Below are positions 51,910 through 61,368 of a stretch of 64,000 nt of DNA, one piece after another (positions within the stretch are counted from its first letter, which is position 1; each line of letters begins with the position of its first letter). Source of the stretch: JAAYCI01 sp031549285 (GTDB taxonomy: Bacteria; Bacillota; Clostridia; Oscillospirales; Ruminococcaceae); the NCBI GenBank assembly GCA_031549285.1, contig JAVBPZ010000003.1, forward strand, positions 1 through 64,000. Direction: 5' to 3'. The notes under the pieces were generated by a model, which was not told the origin of the DNA, searched no databases, and saw only the letters and a program-made list of their open reading frames with translations. The position numbers and the translations under genes were made by a program.

Positions 51910-53097
51910 ATGGCATTGGTGATTGATAACGAAACGGCAGCTTTGCTGCCCCGGGAAACCATACGCCCGCTGGCGCTTTTGGCCATGGATGGCTGCGCAG
52001 ACATGGGGCGCATGGTGAACGAATATCTGCTGCGCTGGACCACGCAGCCTGAAAGCGACATGCTGCTTACCTTCCCGGGATACGACAAAAACTCTTTTCT
52101 AATTGACGCGGAGTGCCCACGCTTTGGCACCGGCGAGGCAAAAGGCATCATTCGCCAGTCGGTGCGCGGGCATGATTTGTACATTCTGTGCGATGTGACC
52201 AACTACCGCCAAACGGTGCGCATGTACGGCATGGATGTGCCCATGTCCCCGGATGAGCATTTCCAGGACCTGAAGCGGCTGATTGCCGCGGCCGGAAACA
52301 AGCCCCACCGCATCACGGTCATCATGCCGTTTTTGTACGAGGGCCGGCAGCACCGGCGCAGCGGGCGCGAGTCGCTGGATTGTGCCCTGGCGCTGCAGGA
52401 ACTGTTCAACATGGGTGTGGAAAATGTCCTTACCTTCGACGCGCACGACCCGCGGGTGCAAAACGCCGCCCCGCTTTCGAATTTCGACAGCATACAGCCT
52501 ACCTATCAAATGCTGAAAGCCCTGCTGCGGGCGCACCCGGAACTAAAAATAGACAAGCAGCACATGATGGTGGTCTCCCCGGATGAAGGCGCCGCCGGCC
52601 GCAACATTTACTACGCCTCCATGATGGGCCTGGACTTGGGCTTATTTTATAAACGGCGGGATTATTCCTGCATCATCAACGGCCGGAACCCCATTGTGGC
52701 GCACGAATACCTGGGCGACTCGGTAGAAGGCAAGGACATCCTCATTGCGGACGACATCCTCTCCACCGGCGAATCGCTGTTGGACCTTGCACGGGAGTTA
52801 AAACGGCGCAAGGCGGGCCGGGTATTTTTCGCCGCTTCCTTCGCACTGTTTACCGAGGGCCTCTCCGCGTTTGACGCTGCATACGAGCAAGGCCTGTTCG
52901 ACGGGCTGCTGGCCACCAACCTGACCTGCCTGAACCCGTACCTTGCCGGCCGTCCCTGGTTTACGGAGGTAAACATGGCAAAATATATTTCTCTTTTAAT
53001 CGCCACATTAAACCACGACGCGTCCATTTCCGGCCTGATGAACCCCAGCGAGCGCATCGAAAATCTGCTGGAGCGCCACCGCGAACAGCAGAAATAG
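51910..53097 (+). CDS. Divergent ribose-phosphate pyrophosphokinase (PRPP synthetase)
   Basis: The 395-residue protein keeps the PRPP-synthetase layout: ATP/R5P loop (MPFLYEGRQHRRSGRESLDCAL, in place of the usual YARQDRK...PISA), LTFDAHDPRVQ (metal-site His), VSPDEGAAGRNIYY with KRRDYS, and the PRPP loop DDILSTGES (about residue 280). It makes PRPP from ribose 5-phosphate and ATP for nucleotide and NAD synthesis. It is about 80 residues longer than the standard enzyme, mostly at the C terminus. The start is uncertain: AGGAGG (51901-51906) directly precedes ATGs 51907 and 51910 (too close), while TTG 51916 and GTG 51919 are better spaced. The GH13 gene follows on the same strand. Confidence 0.85.
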   Translation: MALVIDNETAALLPRETIRPLALLAMDGCADMGRMVNEYLLRWTTQPESDMLLTFPGYDKNSFLIDAECPRFGTGEAKGIIRQSVRGHDLYILCDVTNYRQTVRMYGMDVPMSPDEHFQDLKRLIAAAGNKPHRITVIMPFLYEGRQHRRSGRESLDCALALQELFNMGVENVLTFDAHDPRVQNAAPLSNFDSIQPTYQMLKALLRAHPELKIDKQHMMVVSPDEGAAGRNIYYASMMGLDLGLFYKRRDYSCIINGRNPIVAHEYLGDSVEGKDILIADDILSTGESLLDLARELKRRKAGRVFFAASFALFTEGLSAFDAAYEQGLFDGLLATNLTCLNPYLAGRPWFTEVNMAKYISLLIATLNHDASISGLMNPSERIENLLERHREQQK

Positions 53098-53201
53098 CCC
53101 GCACCAAAAACGGTATGATTCTCGGTTCCATTTTGTTTGGCCTTCTCCATTTTTTACAGACCGCGGGAACACTCCCGTGCCAAAAGGAGGCATGGTCTTT
53201 T

Positions 53202-55115
53202 ATGATTACACTGGAAAGCACCCTGCGCGACGTATACCGCACCCCGGCGGGGAAGGACATCATAGACATGTTTCTTTCCGCTGCAAAGAAAAGCCCAAAA
53301 TTGCTGGACAACCCCGTTGTCGGCTCATTAAAGCTGTCGGCGTTGGAACGTTTGCTGGGCAAGCGCGTACCCGGCATCGCCGAAATGGTGGTACAGCTGC
53401 TGGCCGCGCACGACGGCGAAATACCGCCGCCCTCGCCCGCCACCATCACGCATAAATGGTGGAAAGAAGCGGTTGTATATCAAATTTACCCCCGCAGTTT
53501 CCAGGATACAAACGGCGACGGCATTGGTGATCTCGCCGGCATTCGCCAGCGCATTCCTTATCTGAAGGAACTGGGCGTAGATGTCGTCTGGCTGTCGCCT
53601 ATTTATGATTCCCCCGGCGATGACATGGGCTACGACATTCGCAATTACCGCAAGATCATGAAGGAATTCGGCACCATGAAGGACTTCGACGACCTGCTGC
53701 GGGATCTGCACCAAAATGACATCAAGCTGATGATGGACCTGGTGGTGAACCACACGTCGGACGAGCACGAGTGGTTCCAAAAAGCCCTGAAAGACCCGGC
53801 GGGTCCTTATAAGGATTACTATATGTGGGCTGCCGGAAAAGACGATGACGCGCCCAACAATTGGACCAGTTTTTTCGCCGGTCCCGCCTGGAACTATTAT
53901 CCCGAAACCGAGGAGTGGGCGCTGCATCTGTTCAGCAAAAAACAGATGGACCTGAACTGGGACAACCCCGCCGTGCGCGCCGAGGTATACGACATCGTAA
54001 ACTGGTGGTTAACCAAAGGCGTGGATGGTTTCCGCATGGATGTCATCAACCTGATTTCCAAGGACAACTTTGCAAACGGCAACGCCCTCATCGGCAAAAC
54101 CATCGGCATCTGCGGCATAGAACATTACATTTACGGCCCACGTCTGCACGAATATTTGCAGGAGATGCGGCAGGAATCCTTCGGAAAATTCGACGACGTG
54201 TTCACCGTGGGGGAAACCCCGGGCCTGGGCCTGGAAATGGCAAAAATGACCACCGCCGAGGAACGCGGCGAGCTGGATCTGATCTTTAACTTCGACCACA
54301 TAGACAACCCCGGCAAAAGCCGCATCTACCCCTATGACTACGACCTGCGCTGCCTGAAACCATACTTCCTGAAATGGCAGACGCAGTACGGCAACAACTG
54401 CTGGCCCAGCGTCTTTTTCGAAAACCACGACAACCCGCGCATGGTCAGCAAGGTAAACGCGGACCCCGCCTACAGCGTGGTGCTGGCAAAGCTGCTGGCG
54501 GTGATGCAGTTCACCGTAAAGGGTACCCCGTTCCTTTACCAGGGGCAAGAGCTGGGCATGACCAACACCACCTTCGGCTCTCCGGCCGACCTGCGGGACG
54601 TGGAAGCACTGAACCGCTGCCAGGAATTCACCGATACCTTTGCCCAAACGGTGGGCATGGCCGATGCGCAGCAGGTTGCCTTCGACACCGTCGCCTGGGG
54701 CACGCGGGATCACGCGCGCACCCCCATGCAGTGGGACACCAGCCAAAACGCCGGTTTTTCCACCGCCCAACCGTGGATTGGGGTAAACCCGAACTACCCT
54801 GTCATCAACGCCGCCACCGAAATGGACAACCCGGACTCTGTGTTCCACTTCTTCAAAAAGCTTATCGCGCTGCGTAAAAAGTACGAAACCCTGGTGTATG
54901 GCGCGTTCCGTCCGGTGTTTGTGTGGGACAAATCCACTTTCTGTTATTTCCGGGTGGACGGCAGCAGCAAGTTCTATGTGGAAATAAACCTGACCGACAA
55001 GGACCAAAAACGCCCCGGCCCCCTGACCCGGCGGCACCGGCTGCTGGCGGGCAACTATGGCGGCACCGCCGTGTACCTGCGCCCGTACGAAGCAAACGTG
55101 TACCGGCTGGTGTAG
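53202..55115 (+). CDS. GH13 alpha-glucosidase (oligo-1,6-glucosidase type) with extra N-terminal helical domain
   Basis: The protein has 637 residues. From about residue 85 it is a GH13 enzyme of the oligo-1,6-glucosidase group: VVYQIYPRSFQDTNGDGIGDLAGI, VDLVVNHT-type DLVVNHTSDEH, nucleophile in GVDGFRMDVIN, acid/base Glu in FTVGETPG, and FENHDNPR (transition-state Asp), with QWDTSQNAGFS before the C-terminal domain. It releases glucose from alpha-1,6 or alpha-1,4 oligosaccharides inside the cell; no signal peptide is seen. Residues 1-84 (DVYRTPAGKDIIDMFLS, NPVVGSLKLSALERLLG) are an added helical domain not part of the standard enzyme. The start is ATG 53202 with AAAGGAGG upstream. Confidence 0.92.
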   Translation: MITLESTLRDVYRTPAGKDIIDMFLSAAKKSPKLLDNPVVGSLKLSALERLLGKRVPGIAEMVVQLLAAHDGEIPPPSPATITHKWWKEAVVYQIYPRSFQDTNGDGIGDLAGIRQRIPYLKELGVDVVWLSPIYDSPGDDMGYDIRNYRKIMKEFGTMKDFDDLLRDLHQNDIKLMMDLVVNHTSDEHEWFQKALKDPAGPYKDYYMWAAGKDDDAPNNWTSFFAGPAWNYYPETEEWALHLFSKKQMDLNWDNPAVRAEVYDIVNWWLTKGVDGFRMDVINLISKDNFANGNALIGKTIGICGIEHYIYGPRLHEYLQEMRQESFGKFDDVFTVGETPGLGLEMAKMTTAEERGELDLIFNFDHIDNPGKSRIYPYDYDLRCLKPYFLKWQTQYGNNCWPSVFFENHDNPRMVSKVNADPAYSVVLAKLLAVMQFTVKGTPFLYQGQELGMTNTTFGSPADLRDVEALNRCQEFTDTFAQTVGMADAQQVAFDTVAWGTRDHARTPMQWDTSQNAGFSTAQPWIGVNPNYPVINAATEMDNPDSVFHFFKKLIALRKKYETLVYGAFRPVFVWDKSTFCYFRVDGSSKFYVEINLTDKDQKRPGPLTRRHRLLAGNYGGTAVYLRPYEANVYRLV

Positions 55116-55201
55116 GTTCTTCCTATTTCCACGGTGTCTCATAAAAAGGCGCCCCTTGCTTTACCGGCGCGCATAGACAAACATAAAACGGAGGCGGCTG
55201 T

Positions 55202-55888
55202 ATGCAGGCCATTATGGAACCCATTTTCGAAATCCCTTATCTCATTGGCGTTGTCGTTTTGGGCATCCTCACCATCCGCAGGGCTGGTGGCAACAAACAG
55301 TTTGTTTTGTTCGGCAGCATGGCCATCGTGCTGGGTTGCGGCGATGCGTTCCACCTGGTTCCCCGCATGTGGGCACTGTTCACCGCCGGGACCACCACCC
55401 TGCCGCAGTTTGCGCCCGCCCTGGGTTTTGGCAAACTGGTCACCTCCATCACCATGACGGTTTTCTATGTACTGCTGTACCACGTATGGCAGCTGCGGTA
55501 TCAAATTTTTAAAACCTGGCTGACCGTTTGCATCTATGTCCTGGCCACCTGCCGCATTGCTTTGTGCCTGTTCCCGCAGAATGAATGGCTCAGCCCGGAC
55601 GCCCCGTTAAGCTGGGGCATCTACCGCAACATTCCTTTTGTCATCATGGGCCTCATCATCATTGTGCTGTACTTTCAGCAGGCCCGGCGGCGCAAGGATA
55701 CCGCATTCCGTTTTATGTGGCTGGCCATCACCCTCAGCTTCCTCTTTTATATTCCGGTGGTGCTGTTTGCCGATGCCATTCCCCTGCTGGGCATGTTGAT
55801 GATTCCAAAAACCTGCGCCTATGTGTGGATTGTGCTAATGGGATTTTGGGACGCAAAAAAGAAGAGTCTGCAACAGCACACCGCATAG
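55202..55888 (+). CDS. Seven-helix membrane protein of unknown function
   Basis: The 228-residue protein has about seven membrane segments: IPYLIGVVVLGILTI, FVLFGSMAIVLGCGDAFHLV, LVTSITMTVFYVLLYHVW, WLTVCIYVLATCRIALCLF, IPFVIMGLIIIVLYFQQ, FMWLAITLSFLFYIPVVLF, and MIPKTCAYVWIVLMGF. Conserved-looking polar residues inside helices (GDAFH, YHVW) suggest a specific role, but I do not recognise the family. GGAGG precedes ATG 55202. It follows the GH13 gene by 86 bases and ends at a terminator. Confidence 0.75.
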   Translation: MQAIMEPIFEIPYLIGVVVLGILTIRRAGGNKQFVLFGSMAIVLGCGDAFHLVPRMWALFTAGTTTLPQFAPALGFGKLVTSITMTVFYVLLYHVWQLRYQIFKTWLTVCIYVLATCRIALCLFPQNEWLSPDAPLSWGIYRNIPFVIMGLIIIVLYFQQARRRKDTAFRFMWLAITLSFLFYIPVVLFADAIPLLGMLMIPKTCAYVWIVLMGFWDAKKKSLQQHTA

Positions 55889-55940
55889 CGCATCCGCTGC
55901 CCTTTGAAGCACTGCTTTTAACACCTGTTTCCAAATATCA

Positions 55941-55976
55941 AAAGAGCCGCTGGGGAAATCTCCAGCGGCTCTTTTT
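55941..55976. terminator. Bidirectional terminator between the 7-TM gene and argH
   Basis: AAAGAGCCGCTGG pairs with CCAGCGGCTCTTT around an 8-base loop. T-runs occur on both strands, so it serves both convergent genes. Confidence 0.92.
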
Positions 55977-56035
55977 GCTTTCTACTATATCTCCCTGTTC
56001 ACGCCGCACCGGCAAAACGGACTTCTTCCGCCCTT

Positions 56036-57415
56036 TCAAATACCTTCATCCAGCGTTTTTTTATAGGCTTCTATCTGCGCTTTCACTGCCTCCGGCGCCG
56101 GGCCGCCCTCACTGCGGCGGCCCGCCACACAGGCCGCCAGGTCAATCGCCTCATACACATCCGGGCCAAACAGCTCGCTTGCCGCCGTAAAGTCCGCCAG
56201 CGGCAGCTCTTCCAATGCAATACCCCGCTGAATACACAACGCTACCAGCTGTCCGCTTACCTTGTACGCATCGCGGAACGGCATGCCTTTTTTTGTCAGG
56301 TAGTCCGCGCAGTCGGTTGCGTTAATAAACCCGCGCGCCGCTGCCTTGTGCATATTTTCCGGCAACACCGTCAGGGTGCGCATCATGGGGGTAACCGCCG
56401 CCAGGCACACCAGCGTGGTTTCCACCGCGTCGAACACGGCGGGCTTGTCCTCCTGCATGTCCTTGTTGTACGCCAACGGCAAGCTTTTTAAAAGTGCTAA
56501 CAACGTAACCAGGTCTCCATCCACCCGGGCGGTTTTTCCCCGTACCAGCTCGGCAATATCGGGGTTTTTCTTCTGCGGCATAATGGACGAACCGGTCGCA
56601 TAGGCATCGTCCAGTTCTATAAACCGGAACTCGCTGGAGGACCACAGCACCACCTCTTCTGCCAGGCGGGACAGGTGGGTCATACTCAGCGCCGCTGCAC
56701 TGCACAGTTCCACGCAAAAGTCCCGGTCAGACACGGCGTCCATGCTGTTGGCGCACGGGGCCACAAACCCCAGCGCGGCGGCGGTGGCCCGCCGGTCTAT
56801 GGGATAGGTTGTCCCCGCCAGCGCGCACGCCCCCAGTGGGGACTCGTTCATTCTTTTTATGCAGTCGGAAAGCCTTCCCATATCCCGGCGCAGCATCTGG
56901 GCATAGGCCATCATGTGATGCGCAAAGGTAACCGGCTGCGCCACCTGCAGGTGGGTATATCCCGGCATCACGGTATCCATGTTCTCCTCCGCCAGCGCCA
57001 CCAGCACCAGCGCCAAACCGCGGGTGGCCGCCAGCATCTCATTCGCTTTTCCCCGCAAGTACAGCCGCACATCCAGCGCCACCTGGTCGTTGCGGCTGCG
57101 CGCGGTGTGCAGCCGCTTGCCCGCGTCGCCAATGCGTTTCGTCAGCGTTTCTTCCACAAACATGTGGATATCCTCGGCCGCGGGGTCAAAGTCCAGCGCC
57201 CCGTTTTCCAGGTCCGCCAAAATACCCGCCAGTCCGGCATCTATCTTTTCCGCGTCTTCTTTTGGAATAATCCCCTGCGCCGCCAGCATGGCGGCGTGCG
57301 CGCGGGACCCCGCAATGTCCTCGCGAAACATCACCCAATCAAACGACAGGGAAGAATTAAAATCATTGATGGTTTCATCCAGCTCTTTCTGGAACCGGCC
57401 AGACCACATCTTCAT
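56036..57415 (-). CDS. argH: Argininosuccinate lyase
   Basis: The 459-residue protein matches ArgH fully: MWSGRFQKELDETINDFNSSLSFD, HTARSRNDQVALDVRLYLR, PGYTHLQVAQPVTFAHHMMAY, and the fumarase-superfamily signature GSSIMPQKKNPDIAELVRGK with its catalytic Ser. It splits argininosuccinate into arginine and fumarate, the last step of arginine synthesis. argG is not adjacent. Start ATG 57415 with GGAGG upstream. The upstream neighbour is glucokinase on the same strand, 110 bases away with a hairpin between. Confidence 0.97.
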   Translation of the reverse strand: MKMWSGRFQKELDETINDFNSSLSFDWVMFREDIAGSRAHAAMLAAQGIIPKEDAEKIDAGLAGILADLENGALDFDPAAEDIHMFVEETLTKRIGDAGKRLHTARSRNDQVALDVRLYLRGKANEMLAATRGLALVLVALAEENMDTVMPGYTHLQVAQPVTFAHHMMAYAQMLRRDMGRLSDCIKRMNESPLGACALAGTTYPIDRRATAAALGFVAPCANSMDAVSDRDFCVELCSAAALSMTHLSRLAEEVVLWSSSEFRFIELDDAYATGSSIMPQKKNPDIAELVRGKTARVDGDLVTLLALLKSLPLAYNKDMQEDKPAVFDAVETTLVCLAAVTPMMRTLTVLPENMHKAAARGFINATDCADYLTKKGMPFRDAYKVSGQLVALCIQRGIALEELPLADFTAASELFGPDVYEAIDLAACVAGRRSEGGPAPEAVKAQIEAYKKTLDEGI

Positions 57416-57465
57416 GTTGCGCTTCGCCTCCTTCTGGCACTGGGGGCACCTTGTCCCCGGCTATC

Positions 57466-57498
57466 AAAACGGCAGGCGGCCCTGCAGCACCGCCTGCC
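57466..57498 (-). terminator. Weak terminator hairpin after the glucokinase gene
   Basis: GGCAGGCGG pairs with CCGCCTGCC (9 bp, 10-base loop), followed on the minus strand by G and four T. The T-run is short. Confidence 0.5.
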
Positions 57499-57525
57499 AA
57501 CATTCAGCAAATATTTTGTTTCCCT

Positions 57526-58479
57526 TTACAGCGACGCCGCGCCAATAAGCCCCGCGTCGTTCGCCAGAATCGCGGTTTCCACCGGCGCCACATATCCCTT
57601 TTCCCCGGCAAAACAGCGCACCTTCACATACTCGTTCAGCGGCACTATCAGGGGGTCGCCTTCATTTGAAATTCCGCCGCCCACCAATATTTTTTCCGGC
57701 CGCCATATGTTCACACAGTTTACAATCCCTTCGCCCAGGTAGCGAATGTACGCGTCCACCACCAGCTGCGCATATTTGTCGCCCTTCTGGGCTGCCTTAA
57801 AGGGAATGACGCCGTTCATGTTGGCAAGATCCCCCTGGCACATCTCCATCATCAGCGACTCCGGGTGCGCGCAGGCCATGCTGCGCGCCTGCCGCGCCAG
57901 CGCCCGGGCCGAGGAATACGCCTCAAAACAACCACGCCGGCCACAGGTGCATTCCTCGCCATCCATCACCAGCAGAATATGCCCCAGCTCCATGCCGCCG
58001 GCACTGCCGCCTTCCTGCAGCACGCCACCGGCCACCACACCGCCGCCCACGCCGGTCCCCAGCGTCAGCAGCACCACGTCCTTGGCGCCTTTGGCGGCAC
58101 CGGCCACCACCTCGCCCAGCACGGCGCAGTTGGCGTCGTTTGCCAGGCGAATAGGCAGGTCAAAATATTTTTGCAGCTCTTGTACCAGCGGAACGTTGTG
58201 CCAACCAAAATTGCCCGCAAAAACCACCACACCGTTGATATGGTCTATCATCCCCGGGCTGCCCACGCCAATCTTGATGCACTCCTCCACCACACAACCC
58301 AGCTCTGCCAGCAGCTCGTTCACCACCGCAGCCATGTCGGCAATCACCTGTTGCCAGGGGCGCTCCGCGCGGGTTTTAATAGACTTTTTCCCCAGAATGG
58401 CATTCCCCGCGTCCACCACGCTCACCTTCAGGTTGGTCCCACCCAGGTCAATGCCAATCCGGTACTTTTTCTCCGCCAT
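57526..58479 (-). CDS. ROK-family glucokinase
   Basis: The 317-residue protein has the ATP-binding IGIDLGGTNLKVSVVD at the start and ROK signature GGMELGHI. Its zinc motif is CTCGRRGCFE (C-x-C-G-x2-G-C-x-E), and the sugar/ATP region contains VGGGISNEG. It phosphorylates glucose with ATP, fitting the GH13 glucosidase and other sugar genes nearby. Zinc-motif and sequence length fit the bacterial glucokinase group of ROK kinases rather than a NagC-type repressor (no N-terminal HTH). GGAGG precedes ATG 58479. Confidence 0.93.
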   Translation of the reverse strand: MAEKKYRIGIDLGGTNLKVSVVDAGNAILGKKSIKTRAERPWQQVIADMAAVVNELLAELGCVVEECIKIGVGSPGMIDHINGVVVFAGNFGWHNVPLVQELQKYFDLPIRLANDANCAVLGEVVAGAAKGAKDVVLLTLGTGVGGGVVAGGVLQEGGSAGGMELGHILLVMDGEECTCGRRGCFEAYSSARALARQARSMACAHPESLMMEMCQGDLANMNGVIPFKAAQKGDKYAQLVVDAYIRYLGEGIVNCVNIWRPEKILVGGGISNEGDPLIVPLNEYVKVRCFAGEKGYVAPVETAILANDAGLIGAASL

Positions 58480-58561
58480 GATGCTCCTCCTATGGAATCA
58501 ATTCTTGGTTCCTTCGGAAACCGGCACATCTACCCCATGCGCCTTCACCCTGTACTGTGTT

Positions 58562-61315
58562 TTATTCCCCTTGCCCGCAGCACTTTTTGTACTTTTTGCC
58601 GCTGCCACAGGGACACGGGTCGTTCCGGCCTACTTTTTGGTCCTTATTGCGTACCGGTTGTTTTTTCACACTGCCGTCGCCGCCGGCGCCAGATTCGCTG
58701 GTGGGTTTCGCCACCTGCTTGCGTTCCGGCGCGCCTTCCTTGCCCTTTATCTCCACCGTCAAGATCATCTTTGTGGTGTCCTCACGAATGGCTTCCACCA
58801 TACCGTCGAACATTTCAAACCCTTCATAGCGGTATTCCACCACCGGGTCGCGCTGGGCGTACCCACGCAGGTAAATGCCCTTGCGTAATTCGTCCATCGC
58901 GTCAATATGGTCCATCCACTTGGTGTCCACATTGCGCAGCAGCACCGCGCGTTCCAGTTCGCGCATCAGCGGCTCGCCATACCGTTTTTCCTTGTCTTTG
59001 CAAATCTTCTGCGCCCGCTCGGTCAGCTCGTCGATAATATCCTGCGGCTCCAGCTTGTTCAGTTCCTTGTTGGTATATTTAAAGTCCTTTTCGGTGGTCA
59101 GCCAGCCCAGGTAATGGTCCTTCAACGCGGTCAGGTTCCACTCGTCGGCATCCTCGCCCGCGCAATAGTTCATCACGTTCGACGCAATGCTTTCCTGGAT
59201 CATGGCCTGCACACCGGCGGATACATCCTCACCGCTCAGCACCTGCTGGCGCTGACCATAAATAATCTCGCGCTGGCTGTTCATCACGTCGTCAAACCGC
59301 AGCACATTCTTTCGCGCCTCAAAGTTTCGCCCCTCTATCTTGCGCTGGGCGCTTTCTATCGAGTTCGAAATCAACCGGTTTTCTATCGGGGTATCCTCGT
59401 CCACACCCAGGGTATCCATCATGGACTGCACCCTTTCGCCGCCAAACAGGCGCATCAGGTCGTCCTCCAGCGACAGGAAAAACCGGCTCTCGCCCGGGTC
59501 CCCCTGGCGGCCGGACCTCCCGCGCAGCTGGTTGTCTATCCGGCGGCTTTCGTGCCGCTCGGTACCGATGATAAACAGGCCGCCCGCGTCACGCACCTCG
59601 GCTGCTTGCTTGTCAATCCCCACCTTGTGCTTGTCATACAGTTCCGTATACACTTTGCGCGCGTTCAAAATATCCGCGTCGTCGGTGTCACCGTGGCCGG
59701 TCGCTTCCACAATCAGCTCCTCGCTGAACTCCTGCCGGCGCATCTCTTCCTTCGCCATGAATTCCGCGTTGCCGCCCAGCATGATATCGGTACCGCGACC
59801 CGCCATGTTGGTGGCAATGGTCACCGCGCCTTTGTGCCCGGCCTGCGCCACAATCTCGGCTTCCTTCTCGTGGAACTTCGCGTTCAGCACCTCGTGCTTA
59901 ATGCTTTTTTTCTTCAGCATCTTGGACAGCTGTTCGCTCTTTTCTATCGAGATAGTACCCACCAGCACCGGCTGGCCCTTTTCGTGGCACTCGGCCACCT
60001 GGTCTATCACCGCGCGGGATTTGCCCGCCACGGTTTTGTATACAGAGTCCGACCGGTCATCACGAATCATCGGCTTGTTGGTGGGAATCTCCACCACCTG
60101 CAACCCGTAAATTTCGTTAAACTCGTCTTCCTCGGTTTTGGCGGTACCGGTCATGCCGGACAGCTTTTTATACATGCGGAAAAAGTTCTGGAAGGTAATG
60201 GTGGCCAGCGTCTTGCTTTCACGCTCCACCTGCACGCCTTCTTTGGCTTCTATGGCCTGGTGCAGCCCTTCGTTGTACCGGCGGCCCAGCATCAGGCGGC
60301 CGGTGTTTTCGTCCACAATAATCACTTCGCCGTCTTTCACCACATAGTCCACGTCGCGCTTCATCACGCCGCGCGCCTTTATGGCTTGGTTAATGTGGTG
60401 GGAAATCTCCATGTTGTCCGCATCGGACAGGTTTTCCAGGTTGAAATATTTTTCCGCCTTGGCAATGCCCCGGCCGGTCAGGGTGGCGCTGCGCTGCTTT
60501 TCATCCACAATGAAATCGCTGTTGGCACCCTCGTCCTCGTCGTGGTCCACCTTGTCGTCCAGCTCGGTCACGCGCTTTATCTTCAGGCCTTTTGCAAAGG
60601 AATCCGCCTGTTTATACAGGTCGGTGCTTTTGTCACCCTGGCCGGAAATAATCAGCGGGGTACGCGCCTCGTCCACCAGGATGGAGTCCACCTCGTCCAC
60701 GATGGCATAGGCATGCCCGCGCTGCACCATATTTTCCTTATAGGTAACCATGTTGTCGCGCAGATAGTCAAACCCAAACTCGTTGTTGGTGCCATAGGTC
60801 ACGTCGGCGCCATAGGCCGCCTTGCGCTCGGCTGGCTCCACCCCGTGGATAATCAGCCCCACAGACAGCCCCAGGTACCGGTACACCTTGCCCATCCACT
60901 CGCTGTCGCGCTTGGCCAGGTAGTCGTTCACCGTAACCACGTGCACGCCGTTGCCGGCCAGTGCGTTCAAATACACCGGCAGTGTGGCCACCAGCGTCTT
61001 GCCTTCACCGGTCTTCATTTCGGCAATCATGCCTTTGTGCAGCACCACGCCGCCAATGATCTGTACCGGAAAATGGGTCATGCCCAGCACCCGGGTGGCG
61101 GCCTCGCGGCAGGTGGCAAATGCGTCCGGCAAAATATCATCCAGCGTTTCGCCTTTTTCCAGGCGCTTTTTCAGCGCGGGGGTCATGGCGCGCAGCTCTT
61201 TGCCGGACATTTTTTTATATTTGTCTTCCAGCGCCAGCACCTTGTCCACCGTGGGCTTAATGCGCTTCACTTCCCGGTCTGAAAAACTGCCAAATACTTT
61301 ATCGATCAATCCCAC
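58562..61315 (-). CDS. secA: Preprotein translocase motor SecA
   Basis: The 917-residue protein has MKTGEGKTLVATLPVYLNAL (Walker A), the DEVDSILVDEARTPLIISG DEAD-type box, and AGRGTDIMLGG. It ends with a C-terminal zinc SEC-C tail (NDPCPCGSGKKYKKCCG) that binds SecB or ribosomes. It drives protein export through SecYEG with ATP. Length and order are standard. It starts at ATG 61315 and follows fakA by 53 bases on the same strand, so may be co-transcribed. Confidence 0.98.
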   Translation of the reverse strand: MGLIDKVFGSFSDREVKRIKPTVDKVLALEDKYKKMSGKELRAMTPALKKRLEKGETLDDILPDAFATCREAATRVLGMTHFPVQIIGGVVLHKGMIAEMKTGEGKTLVATLPVYLNALAGNGVHVVTVNDYLAKRDSEWMGKVYRYLGLSVGLIIHGVEPAERKAAYGADVTYGTNNEFGFDYLRDNMVTYKENMVQRGHAYAIVDEVDSILVDEARTPLIISGQGDKSTDLYKQADSFAKGLKIKRVTELDDKVDHDEDEGANSDFIVDEKQRSATLTGRGIAKAEKYFNLENLSDADNMEISHHINQAIKARGVMKRDVDYVVKDGEVIIVDENTGRLMLGRRYNEGLHQAIEAKEGVQVERESKTLATITFQNFFRMYKKLSGMTGTAKTEEDEFNEIYGLQVVEIPTNKPMIRDDRSDSVYKTVAGKSRAVIDQVAECHEKGQPVLVGTISIEKSEQLSKMLKKKSIKHEVLNAKFHEKEAEIVAQAGHKGAVTIATNMAGRGTDIMLGGNAEFMAKEEMRRQEFSEELIVEATGHGDTDDADILNARKVYTELYDKHKVGIDKQAAEVRDAGGLFIIGTERHESRRIDNQLRGRSGRQGDPGESRFFLSLEDDLMRLFGGERVQSMMDTLGVDEDTPIENRLISNSIESAQRKIEGRNFEARKNVLRFDDVMNSQREIIYGQRQQVLSGEDVSAGVQAMIQESIASNVMNYCAGEDADEWNLTALKDHYLGWLTTEKDFKYTNKELNKLEPQDIIDELTERAQKICKDKEKRYGEPLMRELERAVLLRNVDTKWMDHIDAMDELRKGIYLRGYAQRDPVVEYRYEGFEMFDGMVEAIREDTTKMILTVEIKGKEGAPERKQVAKPTSESGAGGDGSVKKQPVRNKDQKVGRNDPCPCGSGKKYKKCCGQGE

Positions 61316-61368
61316 TGCAAAAATCTCCTAACCAAAAACCAAAATAGGGCAGAGTAAAAAACAAGCGG

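Noticed and set aside
58907..61282. Long open reading frame on the plus strand opposite secA
   Set aside because: Same artefact: no RBS, no recognisable domain, and secA on the other strand is unambiguous.
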